From Eopsaltria australis (lineage: Eukaryota; Chordata; Aves; Passeriformes; Petroicidae), in NCBI GenBank assembly GCA_034509425.1, contig JAVTVJ010000295.1, positions 248,001 to 312,000 of the forward strand: DNA of 64,000 nt, given 5' to 3'. The notes below the pieces were generated by a model. It did not search any database and had not been told where the DNA came from. It was given only the letters and a program-made list of their open reading frames with translations. Numbering within the stretch: the first letter of the stretch is position 1; each line of letters starts with the position of its first letter. Below, piece after piece: positions 39,301 to 49,822 of the stretch. The translations under genes were made by a program, and so were the position numbers.

Positions 39301-40578
39301 AAAATGTTAATTAATCTATGACTTCTGCAATAGAAAAAAATGTGTTTCAGTAAAGCATCTTGTACCAGCAAAGAATTGACATTCAGGGGACTCAGTTGCC
39401 TGCTTAAAATTTAGATAACTTTGAAGAGTATTGATGAAATCTATATCCTTTTAGAGGAGGGAGCATATTTGAGTGATTTACTTAACACTGATAAGTCTGT
39501 CATCTATCTGTTAGAACTTTAATACATTTAAAAACCTCTCAGTTTGACCTTGTCTTGCATCCAGGTCAAAGAGCAATTAGAATACACTTCAAAAAAACTT
39601 ATGTATGTCTATATAAGTCCTATAAAAGTTCATTGTGTATGCTTACTCCATAATGTGTAAAGAAAGCTGGGAATCTGTAAGGTACCTCATACATATAAAT
39701 AGATATTTCAGTATAATTTCATTATATATTGGACTCAAAAGTGAGCCAGTTTCAGCCTTTAAGATTGTTTCAAATCCAGGCCATGGTTTTGCAACACTGC
39801 AAACCACGTAAGAGGCATAAATAAAAGAAGGGTTTCAAAGAGATGGAGGAAAGTGTAAATATGTACAATTAAAAAATTACAATTTTGAATGTACTACTTT
39901 GTAAGCAAAAAACCCTTTGATAAAACTGAGTTTGTCCTGTGAAAACAATGATTCACTATTTTTGATTCATAGCCATAGTTAAGTTTTCAAAACTGTTAAC
40001 TGAAGATATTAATTTTAATCTGATCTAGAAAAGAAAAATGAAAAGAATTAGAGATTGCTAAGTGGATAAGAAAGCAGAAACTTGCCCTGTCAGTACCTCA
40101 AATGAAACATTTGAAAGCCAAGGTACTCTGCTTTTACATACTCTAGTTTGCAATTATCTGATCACAGGGAAAATTAATATTATAAATGTAGGGATCTCAG
40201 TAACTGTTTCTGACTCACTAAGGTGGTTGTAAGAAAAAGGTCAAAGTAAATGGGACAATTTATCATGTGAAATGCTCAAGAGTTTAAGGATTTTTACTTA
40301 TTTATTATTTATTTGCTGCCACATCCATTCATTAAAGACATAGATTATGATTTCCTGGTATTTTTTCTCTCTTCCTCTTGACATACAAAGAGAAAAAAAA
40401 AAAGAGAAAAAAACGGCATTTAAAGAGGCTCATTCCAAAATGCACCTTGCCTTGAATAAATTGGTCTAGTGAGATTGTAAACTTTTAAGGAGGTACCTGT
40501 GTGACTGAAAAAATGAGCTAAATGGTTTTGTGAAAAATGTTTTTTAAGGATGGCAATTGTTTCTAAAGTGCTATATTA
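33350..40578. other. Unique A+T-rich DNA, no gene seen
   Basis: About 7.2 kb without a recognised gene or interspersed repeat. It contains a long imperfect TA-rich tract (34311-34436). Open frames up to 110 codons (36743-37075, minus) show no motif. Confidence 0.45.
34311..34436. repeat. Imperfect (TA)n-rich tract
   Basis: About 125 bp dominated by TATA and ATAT runs with short CA and GA interruptions. Several blocks are self-complementary, so it can form hairpins. It is a likely length-variable locus. Confidence 0.9.
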
Positions 40579-41567
40579 ATCATAGAATGAATTAGAACTA
40601 AAAATCATCTAGTTCCAATCCCCCTGCTTTGTACAAGGATACAACCACTAGACTAGATTACTCAGACTCTTGCAACTGGCTTTGAACAATGTTGGGGAGG
40701 AAGCATCCATAGTTTCCCTGGGAAACCTGTTCCATTTCTTCACTACTCTCTGTGCAAAGAATTTCTTCCCAATGTCTAATCTACGTGTAACCTCTTTCTG
40801 TTTAAATCTCAAACCCTTTGTCCCATAACCACAATTCTTGATAGAATCATCACTGTTCTGTTGGCCCCTTTTAAGCACTGAAAGGCTGCTATAGGGTCTC
40901 ACTGGAGCCTTCTCTTCTCCAGGCTGAATTCCCACTCTCTCAATCTTTCTTCACAGAGAATGTGCTCCAGAATTCCTGGTAATTTTTGTGGACTTCCTAT
41001 AGACCCACTCAAGCAGGTCTATGTCTTTTCATACTGGGGACCCCAGAGATGGACTCAGTTCTCCAGGTCTGATCACACAGGGTCAGTGTAGAGGGGTAAA
41101 ATCACCTCCATTGACCTATAGCCAATGGATGTGGTTGGTCTGCAAGCACACATTGCCAGGACATATTCAGGTTTACATCCACCACTACCTCAGGTCCTTC
41201 TTGGCTGAGCTTTTCTCAGTCTAATCAAGAGCCAGGTTGTCTCCACATTTGGGACTGCTCTGACCTTGCACTAGGGTGTGTTGAAAGTTAACTCTCTAGT
41301 CTGTCGAGGTACTTCTGAGTGGCATTTCTTCCCTCTGGAGTACCTAGACTACTAAGCCGGTTGTCATCTACAGCTTTGTTGAGTGTACACTCAATCCCAT
41401 TGTCCATGTCCCCAGGAAAGATAAGACTGGCCCCAAAACAGATCACAGAAGAGCACCACTCATCATTTATCTCCACCCAGATGCTGACAGTAACTCTTTG
41501 AGTGTGACCATGCAGTCCATTCCTTACTCGCTGGATGGTCCACCAGTCAAACCCCTGTGTCTCCAGG
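40579..41567 (-). mobile_element. CR1 LINE, 3' part, right of a nested insertion in element order
   Basis: The plus strand begins TCATAGAATGAATTAGAACT, the antisense CR1 3' end. It continues with 'gaatttcttcccaatgtcta', 'gagccttctcttctccagg' and 'gtagaggggtaaaatcacct', up to 'tggatggtccaccagtc', where another element interrupts it. Minus-strand frames show decayed reverse-transcriptase remnants. At 41288-41674 IECTLNKAVDDNRLSS corresponds to the catalytic-Asp box region, with the usual Phe-Ala-Asp-Asp changed to Ala-Val-Asp-Asp. At 40648-40935 there is the 3' terminal tail (KKWNRFPRETMDASS). The same CR1 resumes at 43164. Confidence 0.92.
41563..41567. repeat. Target-site duplication, left copy (CCAGG)
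   Basis: CCAGG occurs immediately before the inserted TG terminus and again at 43164-43168 immediately after the CA terminus. In an uninterrupted CR1 this site would occur once. Confidence 0.8.
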
Positions 41568-41879
41568 TGCCATGGGGTAACCTTAGTTGAAACTCCCAGT
41601 ACAGAAAGAAAGAGGGCAACCCAGAAATGACATACCCAAAAGGAAGTATTACAGTTTCTGCCTCCAAAACTCATAAAACCAGGAGTAAACTTGGAGAAGT
41701 CCTCTTTTAGACTTCCAGTTCGCTGAGGAAAGACATCGCTTTCTCTCCTCTCCGCGCTGTCTGGTGGCCTTGGCTAGCAGGCCAAGATGGTGCAGAGGGA
41801 GAGGGGAGGGGAAGCCAACCGAGCCGAGAAGGGCTTCATTCTGCTGCCCCAAGTCAAGGAGCCTCATCCCAGTCCTTTG

Positions 41880-42100
41880 CAGCTTGGGCACGGCCCTGCC
41901 GATCGGCTCCGCGGCGCAGTCCGGCATGGGAAAGGGCTTGGGCTGGCCCTGTAGAGCTTGGACACAGCCTCGCCGGTTGGCTCCATGGCGCGGCTCTGCA
42001 TGAGAGAGAGCTCAGACAGCCCCCTACAGTTTGGACATGGTCACACCAGCCCTCTGCAGCCGAGGCACGGCTTGGATGGAGAACAGTGCAGACGAATTCC
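41880..42100 (+). repeat. Imperfect ~73-bp tandem repeat in the LTR-like insertion
   Basis: A phrase of the type CAGCTTGGGCACGGC recurs at 41880 (cagcttgggcacgg), 41954 (gagcttggacacag) and 42027 (cagtttggacatgg), each followed by a related CCGRTCGGCTCC-like segment that decays with distance. It is CpG-rich compared with its surroundings. Confidence 0.65.
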
Positions 42101-42898
42101 TTTCCCTCAGCTCAAAACTCTGAACATACTACACTTGAACAATGCTGGCAGAGGTCATGTGACCATCACCCAGCCGAAAGATAAATTAACTGGTTTTTTT
42201 TTCAATGTCAGGATGGGACTTGCAAACATCTGTTTTCCCCCATGCAGAAAGAAAAGGAATGAAGACACTTACAACAGGTACAACATAAAGACTCCAAGTT
42301 AATGAATGTAGCAAAGTCTATATCCAGAGAAGGAGAAGATGAGGAGCACCTTAAACCTTAGGACTGAAACTTCTCTTGTGAAGATATGTTAATAAACTCG
42401 GCTATAATACACCCTGTATTATATGAACAATGGTCCAAAAGAGTGAAAAAGGAGGGATGTAATGTTCTAGCTACAGCCAGTGGACTAAGACTCTTGTGTA
42501 AAAATTCCTTTCCCCAGGAATAATAGAAGAAGACTTGTGTTGCCAATAAGGAGAAAAGGGGATTTCTTTGCCACTGTAATAAAAATATTCATCCTCAAAA
42601 GAGTACCTCCACGGCCATCACATGTCCACTTGTAGTAGCCCTGGAAAAGCTACTGAAGTGGGAAGGGTTTCCAGAACAAGCAAATCTTTTCCTCTGGGTG
42701 GTTGCTTACTGGGAGGCTGACAACCACAGGAACTGTATTTCCTATGGAGAATCAACATGATAGAGCAAGAGAAAACTTCTCTCCCGACTTGAATTGAGAA
42801 AAGAACTTTTCCAGAGGTGGTAGTTTAACTACAGGTTGAAGTGCTGTCTTTTGTATGATTTTGTTTCTCTTCTGTGTTTTGTGGGAAAGAAATTGGGG

Positions 42899-42913
42899 CG
42901 GGGGGGGGGGGGG
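42899..42913. repeat. G-run
   Basis: Fourteen consecutive G residues preceded by GGGGC. It occupies the same relative position as the G-run of the LTR at 15 kb. Confidence 0.9.
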
Positions 42914-43163
42914 AGTATTCTAAAGGTTTTGTTCTGATTCCTGATTATTATTACTCCTATTTTAAGTCTGTTAATACATTCTCTTTATATTCCTTAAACT
43001 GTAAACCTCCTTTGTCTACTATTAATCCTCATCTCACAACAATAATCAAGTAGTTTTGGTAAGTGTGCTGGCATTTAGCCAGAAACTCAAATAGGCAAAT
43101 TAAAACCACTACAAATTGGTGTTTCTGCCCGGTTTCAATTCCCCAAACCTCAAAACTGCAACA

Positions 43164-43501
43164 CCAGGTTAGAGACACCAGTCAAGTCCAGCTAGATGAC
43201 ATCAGTAACTCTTCCCTTAACCAGCAATACTACCTATAGATGCCCACCAAGTTTGACAGGAATGATATGCCCTTAGAGAAGCCATGCTGGCAGACACCAG
43301 TCCCTTCTCTGTATCCTATATACCCTAGCATAGGCTCCATGAGGATCTGCTCCATGATCTTCCTGAACACAGAGGAGAGACTGACTAGCCTGTAGTTCCT
43401 CTGTTCTTTCTGCTTTCCTTTTTCAAAAATAGGTGGTTATATCTCCCTTTTTACAGGAACTGGGAACTTTACCACTCCGCCATGACTTTTCAAATATGAT
43501 G
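43164..43501 (-). mobile_element. CR1 LINE, 5'-ward continuation after the nested insertion
   Basis: Directly after the insertion the plus strand resumes the antisense CR1 text: 'gtcaagtccagctagatgac', 'gagaagccatgctggcagac', 'aggatctgctccatgatctt' and 'gagactgactagcctgtagt', ending near 'cttttcaaatatgatg'. This is the segment expected next in CR1 after the part ending at 41567, so both halves are one original insertion. It is truncated at 43,501. Confidence 0.92.
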
Positions 43502-46500
43502 CTCTTCATTGTCATTATTATCGTCACACAGACTAATTTATCAGTAGGATACAGATATGGTGGATGGGTTCTGTAAGTGGGTCAGTCATCTGTATCTGTT
43601 TGTGGATTTGCAATTGTAGATTTAAAATTCCAAGTATTGGCACCACTAATGCTCTGTGAAGAATAATGAAATTAATAGGAAAAGAACTGATACTTGTTAA
43701 ACTAGTGACAGTAAAATTTATATAGCAAGTGCACAGAGTAGTTAAAATTCCGAGCATTAGATAGTATTTAAATAATTATTTGGGTCTTAATATATTCTAA
43801 TGACAAAAGATTTTTGGAAAAATATCCTGTAAGTGTAAGTAGTCAGGCATTTTCTTAAGAGTTCCTTCCCCACCTCCTTTTCATCATCTCAGTTGCAAAA
43901 GATCACCGGATGGGTAAGAAAATCCAAAAGATCACAGGATGGACGAATGCACAGAGGGTCATACCAAATGTCTACTCAAACAGTGCAGTGTCTCCAACCC
44001 ATTGCCCCAAATGCATGCTAAGGATGAAATAAACGTAGTGAAACACACATGCTACTGTCTCCTTTTGAAAGGACTATGGCTAGTCATGTACCTCTCAATC
44101 AATAACTGCCTCTTTCTGTCTCTGTGAACTTATCTCTTCTTAGTCCTCTTTGATGGTAACTAGTTCTAACAGAGGAAGAAACTGTGGTCTTCACTGAACT
44201 TAAATGTGCTGATTATATTTTTGCAAATCTATACTCTTAGACCTCTCAGGGGTCCTTTTTTCTGAAGTAAGACTCAGCTTATTTGCAAGTTTTACTCACT
44301 GAAACACTTTTCATGTTATATTTTATCAACATTATTGCCTAGAAAAAGAAGCCTTTCCAGTACATTTATCAATGCTTTTTAAAATTAAGAAAACAAAGCT
44401 GCATTCTATAATCAGTGTGTAGGTGAACCACAGTTTACACAGCTGCATAATGATAGTGTAGTTGCACTTGATGGCTTTTCTTATGAATTTGTTTGATTTG
44501 CATCTCTCACCTAGTAATACAGTTGTGCTATATACAAGATTAATGAGCCAGCTTATGTTATAAATACAACTTATAACTTTTACTCAGGGCTTGTTTATTC
44601 ATTTAATTCCAGCACAATCAAATGATAGAAGATGCACTGTTGGAAAGATGTGGGAGCTTACGCAAGCATGGGTGTCCCTAAATCATGGTACTGCAGCTTA
44701 ACATAGTGTCTGGCCAATGTAAAATGTAACACAGAGAAGTTAAGCCTTAACTAACTTTTGAATCAAGATTAAATAATAAATATTTCTCAGTCTAATGAAG
44801 AGGAAAAAAGATTAGTATGTTAGCCATCTGTGGAAACTGCAAATTTACCTATTTTCATGGATTCATAAAAATTATTAATTTAATCAGAGAACTAGTCTTG
44901 ATTCTCCCTTGTTCTCTGAGCTACACTTCTAGAAATATTTTGTGAAACTGCTAGATCTTTCTAAAAGTTGGATTTTTATAATAGGTTAAGAAGCAAAAGT
45001 TATGTTTGGAATCAGTTCCTGAAGGCTGATGGACTTGTATAGAACCCTACATAGCGAAAGAGTTCTTTAGCTGGAAGACAAGCATTTAAGCTGATGTTTC
45101 AAATTCTGTATGCTGCATTCACAATTGGTTTCCCAGTGCAAATAAATACACATTTTCACTGAGAAAAGCTACCAGAAATATATTAAAAACCTCTAAACTC
45201 TTCAAATTTTGCATTTAAAGTTGGCTTGTAGCAGTCAAGAATGAAAGATAGCAGGATTCTTAAGTGAAACATCTCTGAGAGTACTTCAGTATCAGGACAG
45301 GACCACACAAATCTAGCACTACAATAACCATATTATTAGTGCTGTTCTTAATAATGATTAATTTAATTTTGTATTCATATGATACAAGAGCTCAAGCTGT
45401 GCTAAGCACTGCAGAAGCACATATGAAACTTCTAATCTTACGTATTTATTGCTAAATGATATAAGAAAATGTGAAAATCAATTTTACAATTGAAAACAGC
45501 CAAACAAAAAAAGCACTGATAAAATAATTCTTGCTCAAATTTTACCAATAAGTACTCAGAAATAGATTAGTATTCTTTAGTGCTCAAGGAACTATAATTA
45601 GGAAATATTCTTCTGGGCACCTTTTCAGCCAGATTTTTCATTCCTAAACAGTTCTTACTCCACAATCCCACATATATAAAGAAAACAACTGACATGTTAG
45701 CAGATTTACAAAGTCTTTTTTTCTGAAAACTGCCCTTTGGGTTTATGGTTGAATATATTTGCATTTAACCTCCAAAATAATTTGGTTGTGCCACCTGAAA
45801 TTAATATTTAATTGTCTTTAGAACCTGCAAGGCCTGGATGACTTTGGAATCTATGGATTTCTTTTTCTTCAAAATTAAAATTAATAAGGAAGAGATATCA
45901 GACTTCAGTTTTGCAATGTTCAGCAGGAGCAGCTCTTTACATCCTCAACATAGTTCTCCATTTTCCCCCTGAACCATCAGATACAAATATTATTGTCTAC
46001 TTCGACTGGGAAATTCCTTGATAGTGCCTTGGCAAAGAAACAAACAAATGTCTGTAATCTCCATCCTGAATTTTTCATTCATCTGAGGAATCCGTATTAA
46101 TCACCACTGGAAACTGAAATTACTTGAGTAGGGATGTAGGGACTGCCATGTTAGTGTTGAATTTTTTAGCATCAAAAAGCATTAATCGAAAAAGGAATTC
46201 TAAAATTCTTATCCTTATGGTACATGGCACTTGGGAAAATGTGAGTTTTAGGTTACTAATTATGTTTGTGCATACACAAAAACAGATTGTGGAAGAGTGA
46301 ACCTTATAAAAAAACATAGAGAAAAAATATGCAGCAATGGTTGCACAAAAAGGCCCATATGATAGTTCTCTTACACAATTTTTTCAAGCATATATGTGAA
46401 TTAAAACACTGCTTGTGGCCCTTAATTGAGTATATGTACTGAGTACTAACTCAGGCCTCATTCAGGAGTCAAGGATTATGTGACTTTTAAAGTGGGACAG

Positions 46501-46970
46501 CTGAAGAGATGTTACCTAAATCCTGCCTGAAATAAATGCCTGAAAGCAGTTATTAATTTAAAGTTTTGGTTTTCTTGATTTTTATCTGACCAACTTTAAA
46601 TCTTTCCTCTCAGTTGGGTACATAGTACACAATAATGATATTTATAGGACAATGGTTTTCTGTAAATGATACTAAACCCAAGTAGATTTATAGGAAAAAA
46701 CCAAAACAAACATATATTTAACTGTCTCTATTTTGTTGTTTTACACTACCAATTATTTTCTAAACACAAAGAGCAATATTGAACCACTACCAATTATTTT
46801 TTTAGAATAAAAACCCAGGTATTTAATCTTTGGAGGTAATCACATCGTCTGTCTTTGCTAAACTGAAGAAAAGCTTTAAATACTTTTGTGTGGAATGTGC
46901 TGCACCAGTGAAGATGTCATTAGAGGCACAGAACGTATAACCATTGCCAAAGCAAAATTCTGGAATTACA
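43502..46970. other. Unique A+T-rich DNA, no gene seen
   Basis: No recognised repeat or coding sequence. A short near-tandem repeat (CAAAAGATCACCGGATGG / CAAAAGATCACAGGATGG) lies at about 43897-43940. CACTACCAATTATTTT occurs twice, 41 bp apart, at 46744 and 46785. Confidence 0.45.
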
Positions 46971-47190
46971 CTCATAATTTTTGTGACCCTTCTCCAGACC
47001 CAGTCGAATTGGCCTACGTTTCTCTTGTTCTGGAGATCCCAGAGCAGTATTCGGCACCATAAGTTGGGTCTTTCTAGTGCAGAGAAGAGGAATGGGGTGA
47101 TCAACTTAGTGTCTCCTCTGGACTCATTTCAGCAGGTCCCCTGTCTTACTCTGTAGTCTCACAAGACTGGGGTAGAGGGGAACTTCAAAT
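46971..47190 (-). mobile_element. Decayed CR1 fragment(s), partly duplicated
   Basis: The plus strand has 'tttgtgacccttctccagac', 'tctggagatcccagagcagt' and 'gcagagaagaggaatggggt', which follow the antisense CR1 order. It then repeats an earlier CR1 segment: 'tcctctggactcatttcagc', 'aggtcccctgtcttactctg' and 'actggggtagagggga'. The match is weak and no 3' terminus is visible. It may be two overlapping old insertions or an internal duplication. Confidence 0.6.
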
Positions 47191-48125
47191 CTATTTGAGT
47201 AATAGAGTCCGTGTTCTGAAAACTCCCAAGGAGCACTAGAAAAGTCAGGTTTCACAGAAAACTCAGCTCTGCGTTTTAGCTGAAAGTTCCTCAAATACAA
47301 TTTGGTGTACAGGGTGCTTGAGGAGACTGACAATGATATGAGTTACTTAGGCAGAGAAGTCAATTGCATAGATCTATGCTATACCAGAATACACTGGAGT
47401 ATAATGGTATGCAGAAGAAGAGTAGGCAAAATCATGAAGCATTGTAATTTTTAAGAAAAAAAATATAATTGTGCACCCCTTTAGAACTCATCTTTCCCTA
47501 TATCAAAAGAGCTTCTTGGCACCAGATGTTGAAAAGATAAAATATCCTGAAATCCTGAATAATGACTAGGTTCCTGAAAGGAAGCAGTTTTCAGAGACAT
47601 TACTTATTGACAGAAGTCTGTCTCTAAGATTTTATAGTTCATGCTTTAGTTCTGTTCTGAGATGTGCAATTTTTCTAGTGTCCAGATGATCTGGGGTTAT
47701 GAATTCTGTCAGAGAATCAGAAAATATTTTCCAATCCCAAGACTTTAACAATAGGCTTTGCTACATCCAACAGAACAGTTTCTATATTTTTTTCTTGGTA
47801 CAGATTTATTCCTATTTTAACCATATCCATGAGTTTGTTGAGATGATTATGATTAATTCATATAATTAAATGGCCTGCTGAAGACAGTGTGTCCTAATTG
47901 AGGCAAATGCTTAAATATTCTTTATTAACTCTAAAAATGGGTGATCCTAAAGTGCCATATTGAAAGAAAAATTAATTTCACAGAGATTTTTCTCTTAGCA
48001 TACATAATAAAAAAAAATTCACAAGAAGGTAGGAAAAATAGTAAAATCAAACACCTTTCACTTGGAGAATTTGATTCTGATTAATAATTTTCTGAAAAAC
48101 AGCCTTTTTTCTGCAGTTAACTAAC
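47191..48125. other. Unique A+T-rich DNA, no gene seen
   Basis: No repeat or gene was recognised in this stretch. Confidence 0.45.
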
Positions 48126-48698
48126 TGTCAGGGTGTAACCCCAGTCAGCAGCCCAGCCCCACACAGCTGCTCACTCACTCCCACACCAGCAGGATCAGGG
48201 AGAAAATTGCAAGGGTAAAAGCTACAAAGCCCATGGGTTGAGTTATGAAGAGTTTAATAGGTAAAGCAAAAGCTGCACACACAAACAAAGCAAAACAAAG
48301 AATGAATTCACTGCCTCTCATGGGTGGGCAAGTGTTCAGCCATCCCCAGCAGAGCAGGGCCACATCACATGTAATGGTGACTTGATAAGATAACCATCAG
48401 TCCAAATGTCCCCCCTTTTCTCCTTCTTCCCTCCATTTCATATACTGAGCATGGTATCACATGGTCTGGAATATCCCTGTGGTCAGCTGGGGTAACCTGT
48501 CCCAATCTCCCAATGCACCCCCAGCCTTCTCACCACTGTGGCTTGGTTCAGAAAAGGCCTTGGCTCTGTGTAATTTCTGCTCAGCAATAACAAAAACATC
48601 TTGGAATTATCAACCCTGTGTTCAGCACAAATCCAAAACTCATCCCCATACCAGCCACTGTGAAAGAAGTTAACTTCACCCCAGCCCAAACCAGCACA
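48126..48698 (-). mobile_element. Solo LTR, ERVK-like, 573 bp
   Basis: On the minus strand it begins TGTGCTGGTTTGGGCTGGGG and runs through 'gaagttaacttctttcacag', 'tggctggtatggggatgagt', 'cagggatattccagaccatg', a TATA-like 'ctcagtatatgaaatg' and an ATTAAA polyadenylation signal. It ends ACTGGGGTTACACCCTGACA. This is a very common LTR type of neoavian genomes. Flanks CTAAC (48121-48125) and TTAAC (48699-48703) look like a target duplication with one change. No internal retroviral genes adjoin. The minus-strand frame at 48175-48363 is LTR sequence, not a gene. Confidence 0.9.
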
Positions 48699-48808
48699 TT
48701 AACCTACAGCATTTAATAATGTGTTTTAGTAAATACTGTATTAATTTCACCAAAATAAACTTCAAAATTTATCACTATTACCAAAATACAAAAATTTAAA
48801 ACATCAGT

Positions 48809-48866
48809 ATATATGTGTGTATATATATATATATATGTAGTTTTTCTATTTCTATTTATATATATT
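48809..48866. repeat. (TA)n/(TG)n microsatellite
   Basis: TATATATGTGTGTATATAT is followed by further TA units and a TTTCTATTTATATATATT tail. Confidence 0.85.
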
Positions 48867-49104
48867 AACAAAATACAAAAGAAGCTTTGGCGCAGCAGTA
48901 TACTATGACAGGAAAATAGTTTGTGTTTATATGTGCATATTGACTTCTGTAAGTAAATTGATTGTAGGGGGTCTTATTTTTTTAGTGATTGTTGAATGCT
49001 GTGACATCAGTGTTTTCAGGATTTTAATATATCCAGAACAATGGTGGACAAAATAGGTACTTATTTCTAGGCTGAATTAAAAATAAAAAAAATGCTTCAA
49101 ACCA

Positions 49105-49822
49105 TAATCATAGGATCATAAAATGATTTGGCTTGAAAACAACCTTCAAAGATCATCCAGTCCATAGGTGGAGACATCTGTCACTAGACCAGGTTGCTCA
49201 AAGCCCCATCCAAGCTGACCTTGCTCACTGCCAGTGATGGGCTCTGTTCCAGTATCTCACATGTCGCATGGTAAAGAATTTCTTATTGACCCTCTTTTGG
49301 ACACTATATGCTTTGATTAAAAAGTCTTTATCTATCTAGCTATCTGTCAATCTATCTATCTATCTATCTATCTAATTCATATTTTCAAAGTCTGTCATAA
49401 GATCTAGCCATAACCTTCTCTTCTCCAAGTGAATAACCTTATCTCTCCAGCCTTTTTTCATAGGCAAAATGTTACACCTCTTTGATCATTTTTGTGACCC
49501 TCCTCTGGACCCAGATGAATTGGCCAAGGTTTTTTCCTGAATCACCTCCGTTCAGCCGATGGTCTTGCCCAGGATGTAGTTGACTTTCTGATATGCAAGT
49601 ACACATTGCTGGATCATAATGAATGATCCACCAGTACCCCCAGTTACTTATCTGTAGAGTTTATCTCAATCAATTAATATGCCAGTCTACATTTACAGCA
49701 GGTATGGTGCCCAAACCAGGTGCAGATCCTTGCTCTTAGCCTGGCTGAACTTCAGGAACTTCATGTGGGCCCAAAGCCTTTCAAGATCACTCTGTAGGAC
49801 ATCTTGTCCCTCTTGCACACTT
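49105..49822 (-). mobile_element. CR1 LINE, 3' portion, with internal TATC expansion
   Basis: The plus strand starts AATCATAGGATCATAAAATG and follows CR1 antisense: 'aaagatcatccagtccatag', 'agaccaggttgctcaaagcc', 'aaagaatttcttattgaccc', 'cataaccttctcttctccaa', 'gaccctcctctggacccaga', 'caggtgcagatccttgctct' and 'ttcaggaacttcatgtgggc'. It is 5'-truncated near 49,822. Two deletions are apparent, one before 'gatgaattggccaagg'. A (TATC)n microsatellite interrupts it at 49328-49374. There is no coding potential. Confidence 0.9.
49328..49374. repeat. (TATC)n microsatellite
   Basis: About twelve TATC-type tetranucleotides, with AGC and GTCA interruptions near the start, lying inside the CR1 copy. 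It is probably polymorphic in length. Confidence 0.95.

Larger units (their letters stand above)
41568..43163 (+). mobile_element. LTR-like insertion, 1.6 kb, nested in CR1
   Basis: The insertion starts TGCCATGGGG, ends AACTGCAACA and is bounded by CCAGG on both sides, splitting one CR1 copy. Its layout resembles other LTRs in the window. A G+C-rich 5' half (about 41,700-42,180) contains a 73-bp imperfect repeat. A long G-run at 42900-42913 is followed by 'ttctgattcctgattatt', a degenerate polyadenylation site (AATACA, 42973-42978) and a T/C-rich U5-like end. These place it on the plus strand. The 5-bp duplication fits ERVL-type elements. A minus-strand frame at 41649-41927 is open but shows no known motif. 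Confidence 0.78.

Noticed and set aside
41649..41927. 92-codon minus-strand frame in the nested insertion
   Set aside because: It lies in the G+C-rich half of an LTR-like element. No retroviral or cellular motif was recognised.
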